In this document: one piece after another, positions 12,018 to 24,600 of the stretch
How positions within the stretch are numbered: position 1 is the stretch's first letter
Layout: the number at the start of each line of letters is the position of its first letter
Source: Lepidodermella squamata
Lineage: Eukaryota; Gastrotricha
Length of the DNA stretch: 64,000 nucleotides
Direction of reading: 5' to 3'
Assembly: GCA_047495785.1 (NCBI GenBank)
Contig: JBLDXI010000017.1
Span: 3,534,001-3,598,000 of the forward strand
The notes under the pieces: generated by a model
The model's input: only the letters and a program-made list of their open reading frames with translations
Told to the model about the DNA's origin: nothing
Database searches by the model: none
Program-made: the position numbers and the translations under genes

Positions 12018-14153
12018 ATGTCTGGTGGTGCCTGTGCCGTTGAACAGCCGGTTGGGAATGGTATTGGTTATTTTAACAAGCAGCCTCTGCTAAGTACTTC
12101 ATGCCGGTCAACAATGTCTCAAATCACCAATGGTCACCCGAAAAATGGTTTAAACGGTACCCTCAAGAACACCGCCCCAATACAAGTGTCTAATGGATTT
12201 GGTCGCACCAAATCGACACCTGTTCAAGTTCCAAAAGTCGAAGCTAATGGAAAATATCACGAAAAACCTATCGAATCAGATAAAACAAACGAGGTAAGAA
12301 TTATTCGAGCTGCTGATCCTCGTTTACTGACCTATTTGATTTTTAGCTTCGAAATCGTCGAGGCATTACCGCCGAGACATCTACCGTTTCGCTCAACAGC
12401 AACAAAACTGAAAAAACGAAGGTTCATATCGAGTCCGGTGAAACGGTCGACTATCGTGAAAGTTTCGAAGAGACGCCGCTTTGGCCTGCCGTTCTGACCT
12501 ATCTGGGTTACGCTATTGTTATCCTTTTCGGTCATTTAGCGGACTTGCTGCGTCGGTGGGGAGTAGATCGTCGTGGCAAGAGAAAAGACCCTCTTGAGAA
12601 GGTACAGTCTCTAACAATGCGCGTAAATATTTGCTGCGCTCACGTCGTGTAATTACGCATTATAATAATCTCTTCTATAATACACAGCATGGCTTTGTTC
12701 CTCTCTACGCCGATTTCGAGTCGTTTTACACGCGCAACTTGTACCGCCGAATTCGTGATTGCTGGAACCGACCGATCGGCAGCTGTCCCGGTGCTGTCAT
12801 CGATGTTTTGGAACGTGACACTCCCGACGAGGGTTGGACTTTCCTTCGCACTGGTCGGAGAATCCGCGCTCTTAACATGGGCTCTTACAATTACCTGGGT
12901 TTCGCGGAACAGGCTGGTCCTCGCGCCGATGCAGCGAAAGAGTCGATCCGCCAGTACGGTGTTGGCGTTTGCAGCCCTCGCCAAGAAGCTGGGTCATTGC
13001 AACTGCACCGCGAGCTCGACAGCCTTGTCGCGGAATACCTCGGTGTGGATGACGCTGTAACATTCCCGATGGGCTTTGCCACAAATGCTTTGAATCTGCC
13101 GTGTTTGATCGGCAAGGGTAGTCTAATTCTTTCTGACGAGCTGAACCACTGCTCGCTGGTCCTCGGCTCTCGTCTCTCTGGTGCCACCATTCGCACGTTC
13201 AAGCACGGCGATGTCAGTGACTTGGAGCGCAAGATTCGCCACGCAATTGTCGAAGGCCAGCCACGAACCCATCGTCCGTGGAAGAAGATCCTGATCGTCG
13301 TTGAGGGCATCTACAGTATGGAGGGTTCGTTGGTGAAGCTGCCCGATGTCATCCGCCTCAAGAAGAAGTACAACGTAAGAGTAGACAATTTTTAAATGCT
13401 ATCAATTATTCACTGTGAATCTTAACATAGTGCTATCTGTACTTGGACGAGGCTCACTCGATTGGCGCCATCGGTCCATCTGGCCGTGGTGTTTTGGATG
13501 TGTATGGCTGCGACGCCAAGGACATCGACATTTTGATGGGAACATTCACGAAGAGCTTCGGCTCTGCTGGCGGCTACATCGCCGGGAACAAGAAGCTCAT
13601 TGACTTCATTCGTGCGACCTCTCACGGCTCTGTTTACGGTGGCTCCATGTCGGCACCAGTTGCAATGCAAATCATTGCGTCATTCCGCACGATCATGGGC
13701 TTGGATGGCACCAACGATGGTCAACGACGAATCCGTCAGCTGGCTTGGAACACCCACTATTTCCGCTACCACTTGCACCGCATGGGCTTCATCATTTACG
13801 GCAGCCGCGACTCGCCCATCGTCCCGCTGATGCTGTTCCAACCGGCTAAGATCGCCGCCTTCGGCCGTGAAATGCTCAAGCGAAACATTGCTACTGTCGT
13901 TGTTGGTTTCCCTGCAACGCCCATCATCGAATCCCGCGCTCGTTTCTGTCTCTCTGCAGCTCACACGAAAGAAATGCTAGACGCGGCACTGAACGCCATC
14001 GACGAGGTTGGCGACCTGCTGAAACTGAAGTACTCACACAGGCCAGAAAGCGTACAGCGCGAGCTTGCGTGTCCACCCCCGCCCATCGATGACTTTTTGA
14101 AACAATTCGAGGGCAACTCGACTGAGTCGGTGCTTACGGATCAAAAGCAGTGA
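12018..14153 (+). CDS. SPTLC2: Serine palmitoyltransferase long-chain subunit 2 (SPTLC2)
   Basis: This is the PLP-dependent subunit of serine palmitoyltransferase, which condenses L-serine and palmitoyl-CoA in the ER, the first step of sphingolipid synthesis. Four exons, 12018-12293, 12347-12601, 12688-13374 and 13431-14153, give 646 residues. About 130 poorly conserved residues precede the [21 protein letters not shown] membrane segment. The aminotransferase fold then follows, with [25 protein letters not shown] and the PLP-lysine motif GTFTKSFG (Lys447 by my count), then [17 protein letters not shown]. The lysine and DEAH aspartate identify the catalytic subunit rather than SPTLC1. The ATG at 12018 is the first in frame. 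A GTG lies 60 bp upstream in the same frame but is not a credible animal start. Exons 3 and 4 are distinctly more GC-rich than the flanks. Confidence 0.96.
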
Positions 14154-15811
14154 TTCCTGTAGCAAATGACTCGCATCGCATCACATTCATCATAAGCAAA
14201 ATATGCGAATATGATAAACGTTGAATTTGTGTGTTAACGTGAAATTATGTCTTCATTTCATTATAAAACGCTTCTTTTATAACAGATCGCCTTTTGCGCC
14301 CGAGATGTTCGTCAAAAAGAATTAAAACTGAGAGTTTATAAGCGAAGTTTGTTTTGAATGAGTCTGTGACGGCGCAAAAGCTTGACGTGAAGTTGAAGGT
14401 TCGCGCTGCCTATTAGCGCTCGGGCTTTTGTTACGCACGAGTGCTGTTGGCCATGTGCGTCTCATCACCATCATCGTCGCCACAATTTATAATAACGTTG
14501 ATACTAAAAAATGATAACTTGAAGCGAATGGTGTCTTTCTTTCTCGTGTGAATATCACCAATGTTCTGACCTTTTGAATGTGGCGCTAGGAACTGGCAAT
14601 ATGGCGTCCGCTGGCTGAATGTAAATTCATGCTAGGGCGTTTTACCACTCAAGAACAAATGAATAATCAGCATAAACTCTGTTGCAGCGCTCATTGAAAC
14701 TATGTCACCTTCGCTTGATAAAACCGAAATTCTAAGACCATCATAGGGTTGATTGCTCGTAGTTTTTCTATCAGATGATTTGTAGCTGTATGTTCTCAAC
14801 AACAAAATAAGATTTCAATCACTTACTGTTCCTCTCGTGATGTCTGTTTTATAGCGTTTCCTGTATCTTGTTGTGCCGCTTCGTTGTCACCTGTGTGTGA
14901 GACTTCACTGTTCCACCGGACACACCAGACACAGGAGAAAAATTCTATACAAATGCGTTCATCATCTTCTGTTAATGTGTCTTTTTTGTCTTTTTTACAT
15001 ATAAAAACACATCATTTTTACTTACTTATGTCTCAATGACGCAATTCACGCGATTCGTCGCATTTGTATTTGGTGGCATGGTGTTCATTACGCGAGGATT
15101 GGCTCCTCTTTCATTCGAATGGTAGATTGACTGCAGTAGTCTATGCTATATTGCGTTGCTGGCAAGCCTTTTTCGCTGGTAGTAGAGCTGGCTTGCGATT
15201 GGAAATTATATTTGAAAATGGTGGACTAATTTATGAAATATTCATATAATAGCAACAGCCCTGTGCCTCGGTTGCAATCGGTTGTGTTCTGCATTGCGTT
15301 CTCATCACCGTGATCATCGCGTTCGAATTCTCGCGTTCGTGGCTTCTTTGTGTCACACAACGCTTTTCTATGTGTTTTAACGCTGCTGATCGTGCGCAGT
15401 CCCTTGAAAGAAATATCTACCTGCGATGATGTACTTTTTCCAAGCTTGCACGCCTAATGTACCGTCATGTGCGACCTTAGCTTGGCTTCTACATAAAGGG
15501 AACATTTCGTTGTGCGACATCATTCTATCGGCTCATATCTTGGAAAATACAGTAAAGTTTATCTTTTAAATCAAAATTAAAGAAGCAACTATATTCTATA
15601 TAAGAACTCCTTTGAGCAGTTGATTCATTTATTCGTCCCTAGTTTATAATAACTTGACTGATTTATCAACTTGAAAATATTGCGAAGTACCTGCTGTTTT
15701 GTGATTTGAATGTTTAATGCAATTATTATTAATTATTACTATTATTGATAATAAAGCAGTTACGTTGATAGAACCATTTTTATTTTCCAAGTAACGTTAA
15801 ATGACAGCTGA
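14154..15811. other. Intergenic, no gene seen
   Basis: This holds the 3' flank of the SPT gene and the 3' flank of the minus-strand gene ending at 15812. I see no exon chain or RNA gene. Confidence 0.4.
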
Positions 15812-16577
15812 TTAATCGGAAAAAATGTTGTCGGTCCTTTCGTGAATCGGACTCGGTTGAACAACCCGCAGCGCGGTATTGTGTTGGAGATGGCGCCGCT
15901 TATTGTGGGCTTTGTCTCGGCCATACATTGAGCGAATGACCGAGTCCTACAAAATCACCGTTTTTTCTTAAGATTAGCAAACAAATCACGAAAATTAAGT
16001 TATAACAATTGATTAAATTGCTTACGTCGATCAGGAGAATATCACGGTATTTCCTGCCTTCGTCTCGCCGCCTTCGTCGAAGCACCGTCTCGCTAGGTTC
16101 GTCATCAGATTCACTGTAATCGTACACATCTGGCGGCGCTGAGCCAGGTTGTTGAGGCTGTTGATTTGCGATTGGAGGTAGAATAGGTGTCGACCAAGGC
16201 GCGCCCATAGATTTGTTTAGCTGCTGCATTCCCATGAAAGACATAGGAGCTGTCTGTGTCGACGTCATCACTGTGCTGGCATGGAGAGGCATCATCGACG
16301 GTAGACCGAAATACGGGAATTGCGGTGGGTACATGGGCGGGTACATGGGCGGATAGCAATGAGGGTGGTGACAATGCGGCCAAACTGGTGGCTCGGGAGG
16401 TGCTAGTGAGAGATTTTGTTAAATTGGGTTTAAAACGACTAGTTGAGAGCTTACTGATTATTGAAAACGGCTGATCGACGTAGTGTACTAAAACAATGTT
16501 GGCCCAATATTGTCTTTGCACAAAAATTTCTGAAACTAACCTGTTTTGTTTTTCTGAGGCACACTCATCTCCGCCAT
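15812..16577 (-). CDS. Uncharacterised Pro/Tyr/Met-rich protein, 3 exons
   Basis: I do not recognise this protein. Exons 16541-16577, 16026-16402 and 15812-15946 read in one frame and give 182 residues. It starts MAEMSVPQKNK, passes through a His/Cys/Pro stretch (WPHCHHPHCYPP), two MYPP repeats and a low-complexity Pro/Gln/Met region. It then has an acidic YDYSESDDEP patch, an RRRRRDEGRKYRD basic block and a charged tail. No membrane segment or catalytic motif is visible; the pattern is that of a disordered scaffold or RNA-associated protein, which is inference. Both introns have good GT-AG ends (GTTAG donor, GTAAGC donor). It is divergent from the gene at 17063, with 485 bp between the two starts. 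Confidence 0.65.
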
Positions 16578-17062
16578 TTTCCTATCATTATCTGCTTTAA
16601 CGGCAACACTCTGGTTGCGACTAGGAAAGACTGCTGTCACTTGGGTCTTTTGCCCAGTCAACGGTTCTTGCGTTGTCACAAAATATACACCTGGCATATT
16701 TCGGAACTTGGAAGGTTATGTCGGTAAAAAAGGCAGTGTCTTGGGTATGTCCAAGGTTGGTGCACACTCAAAACGAATGGCGTATTACTTCTAAGACGCA
16801 GCAGCGACGCATCGCGCGGATATCAAAAAAGTAAATTGCGCTGCCTAGGAACCAAAAGCAAAAATTAGACTGTACTAGTGATACTTCAGGGAGTACTCGT
16901 CTCATTAGGAGGCTGAATAGGAATGCTGAATAAGCCCGAGACCGCCAGGAAAATAAGCGAAGACCCATTCAAACATTAATTTTTCAATACAGCAGTTGAC
17001 GCATATAAACCCATTTTCCAAAGCATCGTACGGCAACAATTTATTAAATCTAGAAATTGTCC

Positions 17063-18337
17063 ATGGCTTGCTCGTGGGGTGAAGATTACAGCCATTATCA
17101 CCACGATCCTATGTGGGATCATCATCAGGCTTACCATCACCATTTGCATCATCACCAACATCTTGGCTTTCAGCCGATGTTGCCCCCGCTCGTACAACAG
17201 ATTGCCCCACCAGCTTTTGATGCTGGCGCAATGACTAGTTACTTCATGCAAAATGCTCTAATGATGCAGATGCAACAGCAACAACAGCTTCAGCAACAAC
17301 AACAACAACAGCAGCATCAGCATCAACTTCAAGCGACTCAACCGCAGCCTCTACCCGCGATTAGTATGCAGACATTACTTTTTACTAAACAATACTCTGT
17401 AAATTAAGAGTCTACTGTATATTTAGACGGTTATGATCAGGGGCCTCATTATAACTTTGCATTTCACTTAATACGCGGTAATGCTTAATCCAGGTATAGT
17501 AAGGAAATATTAGAATATTAGAGCGCGTAATTTAGGCTAATGACAAAGTAGAGCTATGATTTAATTTGACCGCAAAAATGGGACCCAAAAAGCGATTTCG
17601 AGCCAATTTTTTTCCTGTCAAATAATAAAATAAAATAAGCAAGATAAGTAAGGTATGACTCTATACGTAAACTCTTATCTTTTCAAATATCTATAGAGGA
17701 AAAGGATAAAAAGGAAAATATAGCCGCAGAATCGCTTAAAATGATTCTCACATTTCCAACAATTGTTCCATGTTGTGATTGCTTTCAAGCTCAAGGGAAA
17801 AAGAAACGATTAAAGATTCGAAGCAACCCTGTACTGGAACCAATCGATATTCGTAGCAAAGGAAGCATTAGCAAGATTCCTGTTACAATAATTGACGATC
17901 AGCCAAATCAATTAGATGTCAGGTCTGTATTCTCTCAACTTTATTGCATTATAAGCTCTCCATTATTTTGCAGTCAAGTAATTGTCTTCGACGACGAGGT
18001 ATAATAACGAGTGATTTCAAGTTTACCACGTCTATATTATCTTTTTTGAAAGGGTATAATGGAACTTAACAGTTTAATTCGGGCGCCATGCAAATGTCGG
18101 TGCTGCACAGCTGCTCGAAAACATCGCAGATATGGCCAAGATCTGCTTCACGACGAAGATGAATGCGAGTGCGGCTCTTGCTACCATCACAACCGGCCTT
18201 ATGTTCACGAGAACGATGGGCGTAACGTGACAGGAAAACTTCAAGGCTCTGCCGAGGAAGATGAAGAGGATAATATAGTCACAACATCTATGAGGCGTTC
18301 GAAGAAACACGGAAAGAAACATAAGCGAAAGAGGTAG
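17063..18337 (+). CDS. Uncharacterised His/Gln-rich protein with Cys-rich tail
   Basis: I do not recognise this protein. Exons 17063-17398, 17699-17922, 17974-17998 and 18053-18337 keep frame and give 289 residues. Domain layout: a His-rich N-terminus (HHLHHHQH type runs, about residues 10-35), a Met/Gln tract (MQMQQQQQLQQQ, about 73-100), and a Lys-rich middle. Next comes a Cys-dense segment, CKCRCC then DECECGSC, around residues 205-235, and a basic KKHGKKHKRKR end. The His and paired-Cys clusters would suit metal binding, but no known zinc-finger spacing fits. Exon 3 is only 25 nt. The exon 2 acceptor (ATAGAG) is the weakest junction. It shares an upstream region with the divergent gene at 15812-16577, and both have aromatic/His-rich N-termini. 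Confidence 0.6.
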
Positions 18338-19390
18338 ACGTGGCTGGGTTGAGCTTAAAATGTGTTGTGTACGTCTTTGGCTCCTTTCAAGAAGAGATAA
18401 CGAATAAATCATGTTGATAAAGGCTAAGCTATACTTGGTTTCGCTGCATGTCTGGTCACGAAAGGTTCGTGTATGGCCCATCATGGTGGTCGAAATTTCA
18501 GTTGCGCGAAAATTAATTGCCCGCAAACAATTGTTCACAAAACTAAAATAATTGTCGAGATTTTTACTGATAGCAGTGAATGAATCGGCCAGCGTTTGAT
18601 AGTGAGGAACAAAACTGCGTTTGATTTGAAAGAGTAGGGCTCTTTTGCTTGGGTACCTGCGAACAGAAGAAGGAGAAGTTGAGAAGTTTTCTTGCTCATT
18701 TCTTAGTACTTGGTATTATGAAAAACTACCCAAGCCGTTTAACACGAGCAAAGCTGGATACCATTTAGAATTTCCGCTGATTGGCTGAGACAAATGAGAC
18801 GAGGCATCTGATTCTTGCCCTTATCGGCACATTTTTGTCAAATGAAAATGGGTGTTGCGGAATGATGAATTAGCTGGCAAAGCATTCGTTTTGATGCTCA
18901 GAAAAGAGAAAGGGCCTGCATCCCTTGCCTCGTCTCAAAAGAGCCAATGAAGAATCGCTGCCATTTAACTGATAGCCGATTTTCCGTCCAGTGGTTCTCA
19001 AATAAACGAGCCGCGCATGCCCGATCAATAGCCTTCGATAATTGAAGCTTTAGCAATCACTTTATTAAGCAAAAGAAGGACTGAAATTGTTCGGTTGTGG
19101 AACCAAGTCAGAGGCTCTTAATGCCATAGAGAAACTTTTAGATGCTGAGATTTCTAAGGGGTGCGGGCAGACAACCCGAACGCCTACCCGCAAGAGCCTG
19201 CAACAAATTTTCGGGAAAAATTCTTTTATTTGAATGCGGCCCAAAGAATATCCGTCTTGATGTTAAGACCTGGAAATATATTTATGTATGTATTTTGCGT
19301 GTAATTTTTAATTTTTTAATTTTGCTTACAAGGCTAGCGTCCATAGTGAGCCTTCCTGCGCAGCGCAAACTTTCGCGTAATTGAAGGCAG
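18338..19390. other. Intergenic, no gene seen
   Basis: I see no supported exon. The ORF at 19142-19384 has no conserved motif. It directly abuts the LINE fragment and may be a more decayed upstream part of it. Confidence 0.35.
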
Positions 19391-19396
19391 CCTCCA

Positions 19397-19892
19397 TTCG
19401 ACTCGTTCGACGCCACCGCTCTCCTCAAACAATTAGGTTGGCTACCAATGGACGGAAAACGCCTAATCCACGAAATGACTCTAGTTTGGAAATGTTTGCA
19501 CTCTCAAGCACCTGCTCTCATCAACAACTTGATCAACAAACCATCGTCCGATCACAAAACCAGGCTTAGCATTTAGGATTGCTTATTTAGTAAAACCGCA
19601 GGCTTAGCTGCTCTGACGGCGTCGAAACCCCTCGACAAGCTCACCATCTCAGCTTTCGATTTCGTGCTGCTAGCAAGTGGAATGATTTACCGCTATCGAT
19701 AACCCGAAAATCCGAAGATCCTCAGAGACGAACTCCTGAAAGTACTGCTGAAAGCAGAATACGTGGACGATTTCGTCTACGCAAAGAAGAGGTAACTTGC
19801 CACCTTACCTCGACGCGCCCATCTGCGTCCGTTGGATGGAAGACCGCCTTAGTGCGAATCCAACGCTATTATACATACATACATACATACAT
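19397..19892 (+). mobile_element. Decayed 3' end of a non-LTR (LINE) retrotransposon
   Basis: Two frames preserve the characteristic C-terminal end of a LINE polymerase. The first (from 19406) reads LLKQLGWLPMDGKRLIHEM followed by LVWKCLHSQAP. The second (about 19616-19810) reads GVETPRQAHHLSFRFRAASK then WNDLPLSI. These correspond to the WLP...R and FRxAxxWNxLP motifs found at the end of CR1/Jockey/RTE-like ORF2 proteins. A stop and a frame change separate the pieces. The copy ends in a CATA tetranucleotide tail (about 19868-19892), a typical LINE 3' tail. Reverse transcriptase catalytic motifs are not present, so this is a 5'-truncated dead copy. The clade is not resolved. Confidence 0.75.
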
Positions 19893-20054
19893 TAACATTT
19901 CGCTTTCCTGTCAGCATTTGGCGCCTCTCCCGTTGCTTCGAACTGAAAAACTTATTGAGATACTCAACCCATGGCATCTAGCATCTAGTATTTCCCAAGG
20001 TAAAAGATAGCCCCTGTCGTTTACGCCGCGTTCTCTTCGGTGTTTTTTTCTGAT

Positions 20055-20140
20055 TACTGTACAGTGTACAGTGTACAGTCGAGTACGGTTGGCTGACTGT
20101 ATTTTCCCATTATCTTACGCTTGCTGTACTCGGTGTACAG
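20055..20140. repeat. GTGTACAGT palindromic repeat
   Basis: The sequence contains ACTGTACAGTGTACAGTGTA, overlapping copies of the palindrome ACTGTACAGT, followed about 50 bp later by an inverted GTACTCGGTGTACAGTC word that mirrors GTACAGTCGAGTAC. It can fold into several hairpins. Its function is unknown. Confidence 0.4.
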
Positions 20141-20874
20141 TCGGACTTTTTCCGAAGTGCGAGTTCTTCCCCGACGTGGACAATGTTGCTCACATCTAAA
20201 TGCGCAGCAGAAAACTTCGTATTATCTTGAACACATCTTTCACTCGTGTGAAGGATGCGTTTAATGAGATACTGAGTTTCATTGGGCTAACTCGAGAGCT
20301 ATTCTTAGCGTAAATTTCTCGGCGTGAATTCGAAATATTAGCATGGCTGATACATCGAACATCGAACAAATACAATTGAATGCTCAAACTAGATTTTTAG
20401 TTGCACCTTTTGTTCCGAAGGAACGAAAGTGACCTCTTGAGCATTTTCCGTGTTGCCCTTTCCCCTTTTCTACATCAGCCATATGGAAGATGGAAGCACC
20501 TCCGAATTCCAAAAGGGCAGGGTTTTTTATGTTTGATCCGATTACAATGCAACTAATCACTAATCACTAATAGATACAACTTTCACAGGCGTTGTACACT
20601 CTGTACGACGCATGTATGTGTCATGAGCACGCCATCCTCATCGCACGCATTTTATATGTAATCACTATATATGTCTTGGTGGAGCTCTAGCTTGAAAGCA
20701 ATTGGGTGATTTCAGCGAAAAGATTTTGGTGGCTCGATCATATTTGCGTCAAATCACTGTCCAATATTACGAAAAACCGTTATACCCAAACGTTTCTCCC
20801 GGCGCGATCGTTATTTTCTCAACACTGATCATGTAGTATTGACTAATTACAATATTAAGCTAGGTAGTATTTAA

Positions 20875-21521
20875 ATGGCGGAGCTGCACGTATTTGGTCA
20901 ACTTGTTGGCGCTAGCGGGTTTCCAAACGACCATCGGCTATTTTGTAAATGGGGTGTTGCGGCTGGTATGTTTTTCTTGCTACGATATTAGTTAGATCTA
21001 TTTATATCTCTTGAAATTTATTAAGGAAATGCTTGGCGGGTCCTGGAAGGAACGAAAGAAGGCCAGACACAGGTTGATCATCCTGCTAACCAATCATTCG
21101 CCGTCTGGGCACATCCTATTGATGTTCACTTCGCCACAAAGGGTCTTCAAGGTAAGATCAAATGCTATTTTTATGAAATAGCAGCCCTATAATTATCATT
21201 TTATCAGGGTGGCCTAAGCTTTATTTTCAAGTTTGGAGGCATGATGAACACGGTAGATCTGAAATTTGTGCATATGGATTCTCGCATGTTCCGACGGCGC
21301 CCGGTTTCCATTCAATCGACACCCCTACATGGAGGCCTGTGGGCTCATTCTGGGAAGAAATTCAAAAGCGCTTTGTTGGAGGCGGCCCCGAGCTTCGTGA
21401 CATAGATAATGTGTACAGCAGCCCTGAAAGATTCAATCTACAGACTGCTACTATGGGCAGAATTCACATGACGTTGAATGTGGTACTGCGACACTTCGAT
21501 AAATTTGCTGTTGAATATTAA
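20875..21521 (+). CDS. B9D2: B9 domain-containing protein 2 (ciliary transition zone)
   Basis: This is one of the three B9 proteins of the MKS/transition-zone complex that gates protein entry to cilia at the basal body. Exons 20875-20965, 21026-21151 and 21208-21521 give 176 residues, against about 175 in human B9D2. The start [16 protein letters not shown] and the segment [20 protein letters not shown] match B9D2 rather than B9D1 or MKS1. The C-terminus retains the [21 protein letters not shown] and [11 protein letters not shown] landmarks, so the single C2-like B9 domain is complete. The gene runs convergently into the isoleucyl-tRNA synthetase, with 123 bp between stop codons. AATAAA is at 21608-21613. 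No RFX X-box was found by eye upstream. Confidence 0.96.
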
Positions 21522-21644
21522 CTGAACCCGGAAAGGCTCGCCTGACTATCTGCTCACTACTCACTTTTGTCACACCTAATGTCACATATTATTACCGAAA
21601 GTTACAAAATAAACAAGTAAACGAGAAATAGGTATATTTTTATT

Positions 21645-24600
21645 TCAGAGGCAATTAACAACACCATGACATCTGTTACATAATTTGTCGCGGTCAACTG
21701 ACCATCTTCGACACCTGATACACTTCACATCATGAGCCAGCTTAGTCCACGATAGCGAATAATTCACGCTTGTCCCGTGCCAAAGGATAGAATCTCGGAG
21801 TTGTCCCTCAGCATTACTAACTGGATCGCTGGAAGCTTCAATAATTTCGCAACTGTTTGTGTGGAAAACTTCCGACGCCAAAACGTTCACGGCACTTTTT
21901 TCAACACCGGAATTAGCAATGTCACGCAGATGTTCAACTAGTGATTTGCCATTACTATCGAAAGATAAAAATAGCCGATAATCAGACGAATCCGTGGGTG
22001 CCGCTGTTTGGAGCCATCTTTCACGAATTTCAAGAAGTGCGGTGATTGTTGCAGACAACTGATATTGCCATGATGACAGAACGTCAGCGGCGGTATAGTT
22101 CTGTTCAAGAATCGTACTCGGATGCGCCTTTGAAGTAGCAAGTGTTAGATGACGTGATATATCTTCCGAGGTAAACGGAATCAAGGGTGCTACAAGGCGT
22201 GACAAAGAGTCGGCAATCAACTCGAGAGTTGTAATGCAGGATTGCCGACGATGCGAGGCAAGGGAATCACAGTACAGCCTGAAATATAACGAATAGGGAA
22301 GCAATCAAGGATTTTAGATGAGCAATGACAAATGAACAGACCTGTCTTTCACAGTGGTGAAATAAAATTGAGACAAATCGGCAGTAAGAAAGCGCTCAAA
22401 TAGATGAACAGCTTTCCGAAAATTGTAATCATCATATTCCTTGATTACCTGGAAATTAGAAGACAGCTGTAAAGTATTTTCTCAACCCATATGTATCAAG
22501 TTAATATAGCTATAAGGTTGAATTTTTCTATTACTTGCCAGGCTTAGATAATATATCTTTCATCCGGCTTTTGTTACACATAGTTTATTATCCTAATTAC
22601 AGACACCAAGTAAGCTGAAACTGAAAACGTCAGGTAGAAATTTGAAGATTATTGAAGAAAAGAAATTATATACCATACTGCCCGAAGATGTTACAAATTT
22701 CAGTGTATTTTGGGACTATCTTCTCTGAAAATTTCTCAGTAAGCTCGTTGGTTGCTGGGTCCATCATTCGAAAAACAAAAATGTCAAGGCTTTAAATTCA
22801 TTGCAGTGCGGTATTTGAAAACAGCTGAATGAAAAATATAGATGGTAATATTAACAAGGGTGTTGCTATTGGCACATAATTATGTGCCTCTTATTGGCTA
22901 TTGGCACATACATTATGTGCCCCTTAATGGCTATTGGCACATGACGCTAATTTAAAATTTCGATGTTTTAGAAAATCACGCATCGAATTGTTCCAAGAGT
23001 ATTGATACCAGGGTTTTCGTCAACGGGGAATCGAATGGCGATATCGAAATTGCAGTTAAGGGCCCGCAAATTGGGGTATCCGTCATCTAATGGGTAGCCC
23101 AAGTAGAGTATCTGAGGTCTGTCGCACAGCTACGTGAAATCCGACGATTCCAGTGAATTCGCCACCCCTAGATTGCTAATTCAAAGTTGAAATGCTGGTA
23201 TCTAGGAATTAAACTCCCGAAAAAAGCAGTTGAATGAAAAATTTTATGTGCCAATAGCCAATAAGAGGCACATAATTATGTGCCAATAGCCACACCGTAT
23301 TAACAATAATATTCATTACCTCGTTGTTAAGCTGAGCAAGCCGATGAAGAATGTAGCGATCCAAGTGGATAAGCTGATCGACGTCGATGTTGTAATTATT
23401 TCCAGCTTTCAAATTTCCCAACATAAAGGCAAAGGTGTTCCGAAATCGAATCAAGAGCTGGCGACATTCACTCAACGACGAAGTTCCTAAATGACGAGGG
23501 TTTCAAGATTACGGGTGAAACATGAAAGGTGAATTATATTACCAAGTTTTACGAGAGTTTCATTCATACTGCGAGCTGCCCAGAGTCTCATCCCATCGAG
23601 CCCAACCGCGGGAAGCTGTCGAGTTTTCGAACCATTTATGCAATCGGTAGGGTCAACAACGTTCCCGACAGATTTCGACATTTTCCGACCTGATTCATCG
23701 ACAACAAAGCCATGCCACAACAACTGCCTACAAAAACTTGAGCTTTAAACAAATGAGTACAACATCAAACTTACTTATAAGGCGCTCTCTTTTGAGTAGC
23801 AACGGAAAGTAACAGAGAAGACAGAAACCAACCACGGAACTGATCGATACCTTCCACGTATACATCCGCAACGCGGTGTCCGTCTCCTTTAAAGGGCGTA
23901 CCGGCGTACCATGATGCGCCGCTGTCAAACCAAACATCTAGAATGTCTCTCCCTTTCACCAGATCACATAGCGATAGCTAAATTGTGGGTAATTTCATCA
24001 ACAACATGGCAAATTATCTGGGAATTATTACGTTTGCCGCTGCGGCCTCTGATTCAGAGATGAATTCGCTGACGGGAAGTGTCCACCAAACATCGGTTGA
24101 TTTGTGGCGCTTGAAGGTTGCCAAGATTTTATGAAGGATATTTGTATCCAACACTGGTTTCTCATCTGGAACTTGGAATAATACAGGAATGGGGACGCCC
24201 CACGCTCTCTGGCGAGATATACACCAGAAGTCACGAGAAGATATCAACCTCGAAAATTCACGGCGTAGTGACTCGGGGTGAATTTTTACATCACGGAGAA
24301 TTTCCTGGTAAAAATCATCATTTATAAAATATAACTTCAACGTGACTTGAAACGTACCAGAGCTAATTCTTTGACTGGACGTAGATCTATGAACCACTGT
24401 TTTGAGGCTCTTATCATTACTGGAGCCTTAGTTCGCCAATCGTACGGATAGCTGTGAACAATGCGATCGATTGCCAACTGATGAGCATCGTTCACATTTT
24501 CTTTTAAATGCGCTAGAATTGCAGCCACGCCGTCTTTTTCGTCCATCGCCGTACGCCCCACAAGACTGGGAACCTGCGATGCCGTCGTGAATTTCCCAGA

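Noticed and set aside
19740-19800. YVDDF read as a reverse-transcriptase catalytic motif
   Set aside because: It appears in a different frame from the FRAASKWNDLP segment and lacks RT neighbours; coincidence within the LINE 3' end.
20650-20875. RFX X-box in front of B9D2
   Set aside because: No GTTNCCATGGNAAC-like word was found by eye; ciliary genes often have one but I cannot show it here.
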